Of a stretch of 64,000 nucleotides of DNA, positions 45,213 through 55,700 are shown one piece after another (the first letter of the stretch is position 1; every line of letters starts with the position of its first letter). Under the pieces are notes generated by a model. That model saw only the letters and a list, made by a program, of their open reading frames with translations, searched no databases and was not told where the DNA came from. This stretch comes from Adineta ricciae. Lineage: Eukaryota; Rotifera; Eurotatoria; Adinetida; Adinetidae. Location of the stretch: NCBI GenBank assembly GCA_905250025.1, contig CAJNOJ010000099.1, positions 288,470-352,469 on the forward strand, read 5' to 3'. The position numbers and the translations under genes were made by a program.

Positions 45213-45668
45213 ATGGTTAATGTAAAGTTCGATATCTCGATGCTTCTTCCAGCCAAACGTAACGATTATGCAGGATTGAAAATTTCAATGTGGTTTTTGA
45301 TATTGATCAATATACCCTCAACGGTGCGCAGTCTTATTCATGTGTTCTATCATGACAGTGGGGCTCAGTCTATCGCGTCGATGGATATTAATGTTAAAGG
45401 TGGAAAAAATGCTGTCGCGCTTCTTGCTCAATGGGGTACAGCTCAATTGATCATGGCTTTGACTATATGGATAGTGCTGTGGGGTTATCGAGAATTTATT
45501 CCATTGATGATCGCTGAGATTTTAGTTGAACAAATACTCCGACTTGCAGTTGGGTATATGAAGCCTCTCGTTACTACACATCGTCCACCAGGAGCAATAG
45601 GAACTTTCATTTTATTTCCATTGTCCGCAATCATGCTAGTTTTGTCTTTAATACGTAGTGAAAAATAA
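45213..45668 (+). CDS. Small four-helix membrane protein of bacterial type (151 aa)
   Basis: A compact single-exon frame with four hydrophobic helices: KISMWFLILINIPSTVRSLI, NAVALLAQWGTAQLIMALTI, FIPLMIAEILVEQILRLAVG and FILFPLSAIMLVLSLIR. A conserved-looking loop HRPPGAIG precedes the last helix and an extramembrane segment with HDSGAQSIASMD follows the first. The layout recalls small uncharacterised bacterial inner-membrane proteins. No intron, unlike most animal-type neighbours, so horizontal origin is plausible. Function unknown. Confidence 0.75.
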   Translation: MVNVKFDISMLLPAKRNDYAGLKISMWFLILINIPSTVRSLIHVFYHDSGAQSIASMDINVKGGKNAVALLAQWGTAQLIMALTIWIVLWGYREFIPLMIAEILVEQILRLAVGYMKPLVTTHRPPGAIGTFILFPLSAIMLVLSLIRSEK

Positions 45669-46416
45669 ATTTTGTAGAACTTTTTATATTTCCTGTATTG
45701 AATTTACTGTCTATGTGTCCACATAAAAGATTTGTGTTGAGCTGAAAGCATTACATGAACATGCATTTTCTTAATTGATCACTCATGTTGTTATGCATAG
45801 GTTTAGCATGACAGTATAAAATCAGCGAAGCAATCGAACAAAGCGAACGAGAATAGTTTATAGCGCTTATCTTTGATTAACTAATCTAGGGCGAAAAAGT
45901 GCACTTTCGTACGTACCAAATCCGAAAGTACGAAGAAGTGCGAATCGAGTACGAATCATAACAACGAGGTTTTTTTCGCTTCTTATGTGAATTGCACAAC
46001 TCAATTGAAAGTACTTGTTGATTCTGAATTCTATTTTCGAACTTTCACCGGTTCTCAATACAATATGATATGATGATGAATAAAAAAGACCATTTTATTT
46101 CTTTAATATAGTAGATTTCAGTGTTACTATGCAGAGTAGGGTATCTGTATATAAGTGTTAACGACGCAAACTATTTTGAGTAAGGACGCAGATGTTTAGC
46201 TCAAGAAATGACATTCATGGTGTCCAGAAAAGAGAAAACTATGATTTTCTTAAGTAAAAAAGACTAAAATATGACAATATTATTTGTACAAGAACTTTTT
46301 TCTCGTTCGATGTCAGCACATAAAAAACAACTATCCTTCATCAAACAAATCTAAGATACTCTCCTTTTTTGCAACTGGAAACAACTTATTCATTACTATA
46401 CTATATTGGAAGTAAA
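45669..46416. other. Intergenic
   Basis: No credible ORF. The frame of the next gene is open from 46369, but its first ATG is at 46417. Confidence 0.4.
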
Positions 46417-48242
46417 ATGCATTTGCTTGTGCTTCATCTTCTCGTTTTTCTTCCCGTAGTCAACACTTATGTAGCAGTGAAAATTTTTCGTAGTTCGCTC
46501 TACTATCCTAATTCATCATGTGCTTTTATAAGAAACACAACGTGGACGCATGCTGTTTCCATTAATACTTGTATTTGGGAATGCATAAATGAACGTGACT
46601 GTCAAACGGCGATCTATTATCACGATGAGAAGAACTGTTCTATGTTCTCTGAATTATGTGACACTGGTCGTGTTAATACGTCTGACAATATTCGAGCAAG
46701 TGTTATTTGTTATCGAAAATATTACGGTAAGTTTTCTACTTTTTCTTTATAAACGAGAATTTATATGTGCTTGCAGGTATTATCAGTACATGCTCTTCTA
46801 CAGAGAGTACAACTGCTGAACAGACAACAACTGTAGCAATACTCACGTCCACAAACAGTATGTCACTAACAGTTTTGCAGACATTCGATACTAGAAAAAG
46901 AGCGACTTAGATTGGAGCTATAGATATGTTATCTTGTCTTACCTCACTGCATCAATGTTTTTTTGTCATAGATTCACCTGCCCCATTAATTAACGCGTTT
47001 TGGTCTTTTGATAACACGTCCTACGACAGAAATTTCAACTACAATTCTACACTCAATAATGCATCCTTCTGTCCATCTTCCATCACTGGACACGGTTCTG
47101 CACTATGCTTCAATGCTAGTCAAAAACAAGTACTTTTCATTAATCCAAACAATCATCTCAATCTTTCATTCACAAGTTTTACATTTCACTATTGGATCTA
47201 TCTCTATTCAACAGTTAGCAATGATCAAGGAATGATTGGACAATGTCAATCACACACAGCAAACCTATGCTTACATTTGACAATACGAGACAGCAAGGCT
47301 CGAATTAGTTTTTACGGCAACAACTGCACTGGTAGCACAACTGTCAAGAATCAGACTTGGTATCATTTGGCATATGTCTATGATTATTCAAATGCTACGC
47401 AGCTCGTTTACCTCAATGGTATCCTCGATTGTATCCAACAAGGTACAAGCACACCTCTCGCAATCACTAATTCCAGTTCTATTCCCCTGACGATCGGCTA
47501 CACATCTCCACTTGGCTCATGCTATTTCGATGGTGTCATCGATCATCTGACACTTGTTCAGTGGCCGAAGAATGCCTCCGAGATTCTCGAACAAGCAACA
47601 CTTGTTGCGCACTATGATTTTGATAATTCTTCTATCGATGATCATGGACCAAACAGAATATCTTCACTCACTTCCAATACTACACTCGCCAACAACTCTC
47701 TTCTCCTCGATTCAACGTCATCCTATTTTCAGTCATCTGCCTTTGTTCTTCTCGCAATCGACAATCGTCCCTACTCGTTGAGTCTTTGGCTCAAGCCATT
47801 TCGAACAAATAATATCACGATCTTACATATCTATCAATCAAATCAGACAAACAATGTCGAATGGTGTTCCATTCGTATGTCCATCAATCAACAAAGTCAA
47901 CTTCGAGTGCAAGCTCGATCATCCACTGGAATGGTCACTCTTCTAGGTCCTTCGATCGGTACCAATGTTTGGACACATGTTGTTCAAACTTATTCGTCGA
48001 TCAACGGTACTCAGTTGTACATCAATGGCACATTCTATAACAAGTCATCATCGTCTGACTACCAAGGTGGATCAAGACCACTGACAATCCAACTGGGAGG
48101 AAGCTTATTAAACGGTATGAATAGATCATGCTTTGATTGGACAGTCGATGACGACGAATATGAAGGATGGATAGATGAATTTCGTGTTTATTCAAGAGAA
48201 GTGACATCGAATGAGATTCAAGCATTATCAATCAGAACATGA
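46417..48242 (+). CDS. Secreted PAN-like plus two LamG-like domains, three exons (553 aa)
   Basis: Exons 46417-46726, 46777-46857 and 46972-48242; introns of 50 and 114 bp, GT-AG, all in phase, giving 554 codons with stop. Residues 1-20 are a signal peptide (LLVLHLLVFLPVVNTYVA). The first domain is PAN/Apple-like (TCIWECINERDCQTAIYYHD, NCSMFSELC). Exon 2 encodes a Thr/Ser linker (STESTTAEQTTTVAI). Exon 3 contains two concanavalin/LamG-like jelly-roll domains: AFWSFDNTSYDRNFNY ... TWYHLAYVYDYSNATQLVYL, and VAHYDFDNSSIDDHGPNR ... WTHVVQTYSSINGTQLYING. Each has the W-H/V---Y----TQLY-NG core of that fold. There are many N-glycosylation sites and no membrane anchor, suggesting an extracellular sugar- or matrix-binding protein. 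Confidence 0.88.
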
Positions 48243-48662
48243 AATACGGACGAACGATGTTACTTTGATTTACAAAAATCAATGATTGTGATTTGTTGTT
48301 GTCTGTTATCTTTGACTATGACTAAACCTACTTTGCACCAAGCTGTTCTTCGGTTGGGAATTTGTATCTTACTCGGAAAAGTATGAACTTGTGTTAGTAC
48401 TAAAATATAGAATACTCATTCAGTTGTAATCGTGCGCATATACTTTCACACATATTCAGCGTTCGAACTATATTCTCATGTCACGTTCGTTTTTTCGTAT
48501 ATAGTACTAAATCAAATAGAATTCACAGATGGCGTGCTCTCTATTTCTCAAACTGATAAGAAATTGTTCTTATTCTTTCAAGTCGATACGAGTTGCGTCT
48601 TCACAGACTCGAATATTTTTATTTACCTCAGAAGACTTTTATTCTTGTTCAAAGGAAAGTGA
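48243..48662. other. Intergenic
   Basis: No feature beyond the presumed promoter of the methyltransferase gene. The 76-codon plus ORF (48432-48662) ends one base before the next ATG and has no recognisable domain. Confidence 0.4.
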
Positions 48663-49403
48663 ATGACGCAAAATATTTATGATAACGAAAATTTCTTTGA
48701 ACAATATGCCCAGCTCAAACGTTCAACCTACGGACTGAGTGGTGCACCAGAATGGCCATCGATTGTGAAGATCTTACCCGATTTGAAAGGACTAAACATT
48801 GTTGATCTTGGCTGCGGATACGGCTGGTTTTGTCGCTATGCACAAGAGAACGGCGCGAAGCATATGTTGGGTCTGGACATCTCAGAACGAATGTTAAGCA
48901 AAGCAAAGGAACTATCAGTAGATAGTACAATCGTTTATCGTCTCGAGGATTTGGAACAACTCGAACTGTCTCCGAATACATATGATTTAGCATACAGTTC
49001 ATTAACTCTACATTATATCGAACGCTTATCTCAATTATTGAAAACTATTTATCAATCATTGAAATCTGGTGGACACTTTATATTCTCGTCAGAACATCCA
49101 ATTTACACTGCCCCAATGGAACCTGGCTGGTCCGTTGCTAAAGATGGCAGAAAATCGTGGCCAATCAACAACTATCAGACAGAAGGACGTCGTGTGACCG
49201 ACTGGTTAGTTAAAGGTGTTGTTAAACAACATCGTACCTTGGGAACATATCTTAACATGTTGATTAAACAAGGATTCATCATAAAACATGTGGAAGAATG
49301 GGGCCCTACTCGACAAGAGATCATCGAAAATCCATCACTAGATGAAGAGATCGAACGACCAATGATACTTCTAGTATCGATACAAAAGCCTGATCGAAAA
49401 TAA
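48663..49403 (+). CDS. Class I SAM-dependent methyltransferase of bacterial type (246 aa)
   Basis: Motif I is NIVDLGCGYGWFCRYAQENG (residues about 45-64), motif II LGLDISERMLSKAKEL, the motif IV region NTYDLAYSSLTLHYIE, and a GGHFIFSSEHPIY motif V/VI block, followed by KDGRKSWPINNYQTEGRR. This is the bacterial UbiE/BioC-like small-molecule methyltransferase pattern, and the EHPIYTA block with WPINNYQTEG is typical of a bacterial subgroup. No intron and a length equal to bacterial homologues suggest horizontal acquisition, though this is inference. No target peptide, so cytosolic. The methyl acceptor is unknown. Confidence 0.9.
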   Translation: MTQNIYDNENFFEQYAQLKRSTYGLSGAPEWPSIVKILPDLKGLNIVDLGCGYGWFCRYAQENGAKHMLGLDISERMLSKAKELSVDSTIVYRLEDLEQLELSPNTYDLAYSSLTLHYIERLSQLLKTIYQSLKSGGHFIFSSEHPIYTAPMEPGWSVAKDGRKSWPINNYQTEGRRVTDWLVKGVVKQHRTLGTYLNMLIKQGFIIKHVEEWGPTRQEIIENPSLDEEIERPMILLVSIQKPDRK

Positions 49404-49483
49404 AGCTCTCTATTTTTTTTTATCACATCTTGTATTTTTTCTATCATTATCGTGTATCTATACGAAGAAGCACTGTTCGTCGA

Positions 49484-50491
49484 TCACGCTCGAATAATGT
49501 AGTAAGTAGTGTGATAAGGTGGCATTATATCAACTGGTTGATTAGCACCTTGTGAACCGGTTGAGCCTTGTATTGTATGTGTGTGACTTCCACTCGATTG
49601 TATCGTGATACCAGTATAGTCAGTGTTAATTATGTGAGTGTGAGCGCCATTGTCGTTGCCAGCACCTCCAGAGCTTCCCATAGAATAGGAACCACTAGAA
49701 TAAGACGCGCTACCTGTTGATCCACCGTGATTATGTCCAGGATCTGTAATCGAATGCGCATGTGTTCCATTAGAAAGTGTCGTCAACGAACCTTCGCTGT
49801 GCGAATGAGCTGGTAATTGTGATACTGTGAGTGTCAGTGATGATGCACCTCCCAGAATGAATGAACTACCACTACTGTCGTTGTTACCCAATGGAAATCG
49901 ACCACGAAGATCTGGCAAATTAAAAGTATTATTACCATTGCCCGATCCATACAGAGTGTTAATCACACTAAACAAATCACTATATGTTACTCGTGATACT
50001 TCTGATCCATCACAAAGTAACCAACGGTAATAGGTATTATTCAGAGTTGAAAGATTACCCACAAATAAAACGATAGTACCAGTAGGTGTTTCTGAAACAG
50101 TCAGAATTCAAAAAATGATCACACATGTTGAGAAACGACTTACCGTAGGGTGGTATTGTTCTTATATCATTATGTGGAACTAACCAAAGTACTATGACAG
50201 CACCTAGTGTTAGCAGATTTGACAGGATAGCTAATAGTAGACCTGGAAGACATGGATATAGATACGAACAACGGCTTGCTGATCTATATGAAAGTTTCCG
50301 TTTTTCAAAAAAAAGAAACAAAAGACATTCGAATTTACTAACGTCTTTGGGAATGGGTCATCTCTATGTATTTGGCTGGTGTTGACGGGCTCAGGACTGC
50401 TACTAGTCCATGCGTTTCGATTTTCTAGACTCTCGAATGAGGCAGTAGACCAATCGCTAATTCTTGGATATTGAGTATTGCTCGCGATCAT
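49484..50491 (-). CDS. Membrane-anchored phage tail-collar-like protein, three exons (298 aa)
   Basis: Exons 50491-50343, 50283-50144 and 50091-49484; introns of 59 and 52 bp (GTTAGT...TATAG and GTAAGT...TTCAG). Phases match exactly to give 299 codons with stop. Residues 1-50 are hydrophilic and probably cytoplasmic. The start of exon 2 (a CSYLYPCLPG patch) leads into one transmembrane helix (LLLAILSNLLTLGAVIVLWL). The ectodomain is a phage tail-collar/microcystin-dependent-protein-type fold: PTGTIVLFVGNLSTLNNTYY, RWLLCDGSEVSRVTYSDLF, FNLPDLRGRFPLGNNDSSG, then His/Gly-rich repeats (GTHAHSITDPGHNHGGS, GAHTHIINTDYTG, GSHTHTIQGS) and the closing PPYHTTYYIIRA. Tail-collar domains are phage and bacterial. 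The His-rich strands may bind metal, as in phage fibre tips. The eukaryotic introns and anchor show full domestication. Confidence 0.88.
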
Positions 50492-50744
50492 AGTAAACGT
50501 GAACTTTTCTCGAAAAAGTACAGTCTAAAAGAAAAAATGAATGAATTTGCATCATTCTCTTGAATTTCATCTATTTATATTGCGTTGTATCACTATAAAT
50601 AAAGAGTACCTATATTCAATTTCGTTTCTTCTATTCTTTCTCGGTATGCAAATGGGCAACAGAATTGAAATGTTACGATATATTTCTCTGATTGCTAATT
50701 ATGCTGAAACCATAGAAATATTTCTTATCGATGGTGCCATGATT
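50492..50744. other. Upstream region of the tail-collar gene
   Basis: The plus ORF 50541-50765 runs into the repeat copy at 50747; no domain is recognised. Confidence 0.35.
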
Positions 50745-50746
50745 GT

Positions 50747-51002
50747 TCGCCAGTCGGCTGAGTGAATAAAAGAAGGGAGAGGAATAGAAACATCGATTAC
50801 TTTCTTCACTGAATTGCTTTTTCTTCAATATTACAATGAATTTTTTCGTGAACTACTCACATGTAATTCTATTCATATTTTGAGTTGATCGTTGAAATTC
50901 CTATGTTCGCTTCCTTTGTTAATAGAGAGCAACATATTGTTACCATTTGAAAGGAAGTTTGAGATACGAATCTTGGATGTTTAAGATGCATTGACTCATG
51001 GT
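50747..51002 (+). repeat. 255-bp dispersed repeat, copy 1 (possible solo LTR)
   Basis: This segment matches the reverse complement of 61733-61988 with only about three mismatches noticed by eye. Including two preceding bases it can be read as TGTTCGCC...GACTCA, the TG...CA format of a solo LTR, and contains AATAAA at 50766. No flanking duplication could be confirmed. It may instead be part of another element. Confidence 0.7.
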
Positions 51003-51211
51003 GTTGAGAACAAGTGACAGCTATACGATGAAAAGAAAACAGAACCTTTCGTTCGTCGATATTTTATTTATTTCCAACTTTTCATAGGAAGTACAGAAGA
51101 TATATACACGTAAAGATGACAAAGAATATTAACTAGTAGTTTCAAATCCTTAAACTCTTGAATTTTTCTGGTGTTTTACGGCTAGTCTTAGTATATATAA
51201 TTATTTAAGCA

Positions 51212-52594
51212 ATGAACGATAACATCATCTCATTGCCAACAAGATCAAAAATTTTTTGTTCTCATGCTTCTGGACAAATATGGTCGCTTGACGATAACCA
51301 AATTGAAAGAGTGCCGTATCTATCTGCTCTAATATCATCAGCAGGGTGTTTTCAATCTATTCGCGATGAGAATGGTTATTATAAATTAGATCCTTGGATT
51401 CAGTCAACCTATTTCTCCTTTATTGTCGACTCAATTTCTTTCCATTCAATACGACAGTTATTCACACATTTACCAAAGCAGTATGATGTTATAGCAATCG
51501 TTGCACTTTGCGATTTTCTTGGTATTGCACCTCATCCAAACCCAACATTTGAAGAAATTGACTCAGCTTTTTTCTCAAGTTTAACATACAAACCTTCAAT
51601 CAATGATTATGTTCAAATTATTCGACCTGTGGAAATGCAAGATATGGCTGTTCGATTTGCTTTTGCGTTAGTTAAAGAAGAATATGATTTCGCTCGGCGT
51701 GATGTTATGGATCAAATCTATTGGTTTATAATGTTCATCGAAAGTGCATACGAATTATTTGGACCCCGTCTTCGTCATCATATTTATCGTATTGCTGAAC
51801 ATTGTTTCGCTCTTTTTAGTCGAGATCTTTTGGAGCCACTTGGAAGGCTTATTCAGCCTGCTGATAAAGGAATGATTACTGTTTTAACGTCAATCGATGT
51901 TGATCTTTGTTGCTATGAAAAGGATGAGCAAATACCTTCCATAAATATATATAGGGAACATCCACTGTTCCTAGGACAGGTAGAGTTCCTATGCGACTCT
52001 TCTTCATTTTTCTATCAACAATTCTACCCATGGCCTTGAACCAGATGGAAACCAATTCCGACTGAAGATGATATTCTGAAATCTGTTTACCGAATTGTTC
52101 TAGACAACACCTATGAACGATTGCAATCGCAATGCTGCAAATATTTAGTAGATGTCATTCGTCGATATCAATTCTCTTGTCATAGACAGAAGATTTACAA
52201 GTCAACTTTATTCAGTATAATCAATCATGAACAAGTAAAAACCGAAATAGACAAACAGATTTTAGCGGAGTTGCGTAGATTGAAACCTGGTATAGAAAAT
52301 AAACACTCTGAATTAGTAAGGAAATTACAAGGTTATGAACAAAGGGCTTTAGACAATACGATGCCCAGAGTACTGCAGTACTATGGCAATTACCGAAATT
52401 CATTTCAGTTTGAACGCTGCCAAAACGAAACATTGATATATGAACTGTTATTGGAAAAGATATATGAAAGCAAGTTGATCGTCCAACATATACGTCAGGA
52501 AACATTACGCAGAATTTATACAATAGCCCAAAAACAAATCAATGAATGGGAGGAAGCACAGAGAGAAATTTTCGAATTAAATCAAATCTCATAA
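51212..52594 (+). pseudogene. BTB-like protein gene interrupted by an in-frame TGA
   Basis: One plus-strand frame is open from 51212 to 52594 except for a single TGA at 52037-52039 between FYPWP and TRWKPIPTEDDILK. The first 120 residues look like a BTB/POZ (T1-like) fold: GQIWSLDDNQIERVPYLSAL, GYYKLDPWIQSTYFSFIVDS and YDVIAIVALCDFLGIAP. The middle is helical and the post-stop part is helical with a coiled-coil end (RIYTIAQKQINEWEEAQREI). CGA to TGA would be the simplest origin of the stop. It could alternatively be a shorter 275-residue protein, but the continuing frame of 185 codons with coding character argues for a recent nonsense mutation or assembly error. Confidence 0.65.
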
Positions 52595-52753
52595 ACATAA
52601 GCAAATATTGAATCAAGAAAGAAGTTGTCACATACTTTTTTTATTACAAGAAGAAAATTTTCAACACACAAACTCTTTTTCTTTTTCCTCTGTCCATTGA
52701 GCCCATTGATAATCACTAACAAAGAAAGTAATACACTGAAAGCGAAAAACGTA

Positions 52754-55700
52754 TTATCCATCGAGCCCAAGATCTTTTCCTTGTAGTGTTGGAAAATTTA
52801 GACGAATGCGCGGCTCACTAGTCAGACGTGGCGCCACCGATGAGCGAAAGTGTCGTTTATAGAATTTCGATGGTACTATAAAAATCACGAATGTTAACAT
52901 CGGTGGAATGAACGAAATGAAGTAGCCAATTAAGAACAGCCAGGAATCATTTGCTGATTTCATACATTTTGAAATAAAACCAATAATTAAACGCGGTAAT
53001 GCCAGAACAACCAGGAGAAGTGGTGCTGTGAATAGATGTTGATGTTCGCGAACATGCTGTTGTAAGAGTTGTCGAAAAACGCGACGACGATGGAGATTCG
53101 ATTGTCGACGAGTCTTTTTTGAGATGAGCGCAACGGCACAGATGAGATTAACAACAAACGAACCGAAGAAGTGAAATGTATAGACAACCGAATTAAATAT
53201 TCGTAAATTGGATGAGTAAGTAACAATGCACCAAGTACGTTTTTCAAAATTTTGGTCGTTTTCTTCTACGATCAAACGTCGATTCAATGGATCATGTATC
53301 GAAGTGCAAGTAATAGTTACTAAAATCATCGCTATGATCATCTTGGCTGCTTGCTGACTTTTCCTCTTGTCAAATGTCATACCCTTTCGTGCAATAACAA
53401 CTCGTTCAACAGCAACACAAGCATTCAACCATTGATCCATACTTAAACAAACGCGTAGCAGAAAGTCACTTGTATAACACTGGAATAGTAAAAACCGATG
53501 ATTCGTTATGTAGAGCGCTTGTGCTAAAATTAATATCCAAAATTTGAATCCAAACATAATCATTGTGCATAAAGCAGTGATCGCCGAGCCAAATAAATAC
53601 AGACCACAACCCATTTCGCGTAGATTTTTATGCTTAAATGTCAGAATTGAAAGAGTTCCGTTGATAATTCCACCAATAAGAAGAATCATTGTAAATATCA
53701 TGCTTACCGTAACAATTTTTGATTGATGTATCAGACTATGATTGGGTTGAATATGATAACTTAAGATGGAATCGAGGGATAGACCAAATCCACTTGTACT
53801 GAACTGACATAGTCGACCGTAGAAACACGGAGGGCAAGCACAGATTGATCGTTGTGGACAATTAGGCGTGTCTTGAAAACAATGGCCACCGTTTTCACAT
53901 ACACTTTGACCATGACAATCGAATTTCTTCTGATGATCAAAATTAAAACAATTTGCTAGACGCTGTTTACCGTGATTGTAACATAGACAAAGATGTTCTT
54001 CGCCGTAAAAACATGAAAGATTTAACCGTAAATTTTGACATGGCACATGATAGTATTTGATACGACGGAGTAAGTGGAAGTCGGACAGAGTTTGATTCAA
54101 AATTTCACTGATATGTTGACAACGATCCGATGACTGAATCGTTGTTGTGATTACCGCTGATTGATTACAATGTTTCTGCATCACAGCGAGATAGAAATTT
54201 TGATTCGAAGGTTCGATAAAAACAAGATGAAATGGTCGTGGCCATTGAATGGTTATAGATTTCTGTTTAACAGGAAAAGTTTGAAGAATAGTTGCTCGTA
54301 TCGGTGGTGCATCTTGAGCTACGGTGATAAAATGTATAAACATTAGTTCAGATAAAACAATATCGCTCTCAAATGATAAGATAACTTTGTTGTCTTCGAT
54401 TTCGCACCGTTCACCACTAAACCCTCTTCGACAAATACATGTGAATCTTTGTGTCGATAAATTATATTCGTCTATTGGTATGCAACGACCTTCGTTTTTG
54501 CATACAGGGTCAATACTGGATAGGCACACTGAAGGAATCAAACACCGAGGACCAAATTTATGAACAGGACAAACACATATTGAACGGTTGTCTGCAGATA
54601 CTCCAACGCATATAGAATCAGCTGAGCAGGTGCATTGATGTGGAATAACGCAGAATTGGCCAGACCAACCTCGATTACATCTGCAAAGGACTTGACCAGA
54701 TTCGTGATGATTGACACTTTCATAACATATTCCATGACCACCACAGCGTTGATCGGAACAAGTCTTAATATTATTTTGACTTCGTGGAATATCGATAATA
54801 TACGCTGCACGATGAACGGGTAAAAACAAATAGTTGATCGGGTGTATTATACTTCCACGATAAATAAACGAAAGTTTTTCATAGATATCAAACTGTATGA
54901 AATATTGTTTGGTCGAGTTTTTCGGTCGAGTTGCATACGTTAAATAGAATTCATATTTCGTTGTGCAGTCTCGCATGGATAAATATGTGATTTTTTCATA
55001 CGAGTGAACCCGACGTTCGTAACTATCGTCAATAAGCGAGATAACGATGACGAATGGCGTTTCCCACGAATCGGACAGCGCATGAAATCGAACAACTACA
55101 CTTATGCGTTGATTCTGATATTGGCATCGATTACCATAAAAGTTAGGTGGGCAAAGACACGCTTTTGCTAATACGTTCTTCTTCTCGTTCAACCAAACAC
55201 GTGCAGAGAGACCATGATGACAATAATTTTCATCTTGATGGTTGATTAGGGGTAAAACTCCCAGGTTTTTGTTGCCATTTATTTGGTTATTTATTGGTTT
55301 ACGCGATGTTTGAAGTGCGAAATAAACAATTTGTTTCTTTGTTTTCTTCTTTACAGTGTTGCAAAAGAACTTTTCCACATCGGAATATAAGTGTATATCA
55401 GTCGGTTTACAGTAATAGGACATTTTATCAACTATTTCCTTCGATGTACAAAATCTTTCGTCTTCTTTATCGTAACAATCAATATTGCGATTGCAGAGAA
55501 AATGAACAGGCAGGCACGATGATATGTTGGCGTCGTTTAAGCACTGAAATCTCGTTTCATATTCTAGTGGAGATTTTATTGCACATTGTGATGATTCATC
55601 AGTACCACCAAGACAGTCAATAACACCATTGTTGATCTTATCAACCGATAGGCAAGTCAACTCATTCTTCTCTGCCGAAACGCACACTTGTTCAACTGAC

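Noticed and set aside
50541..50765. 74-codon plus-strand ORF upstream of repeat copy 1
   Set aside because: Crosses the boundary of the dispersed repeat and has no recognisable features.
50747..51002. Calling the 255-bp repeat the 5' LTR of the gypsy-type element at 62 kb
   Set aside because: No primer-binding site or leader lies between it and gag, orientation cues are ambiguous, and no target duplication could be confirmed, so it is listed only as a repeat.
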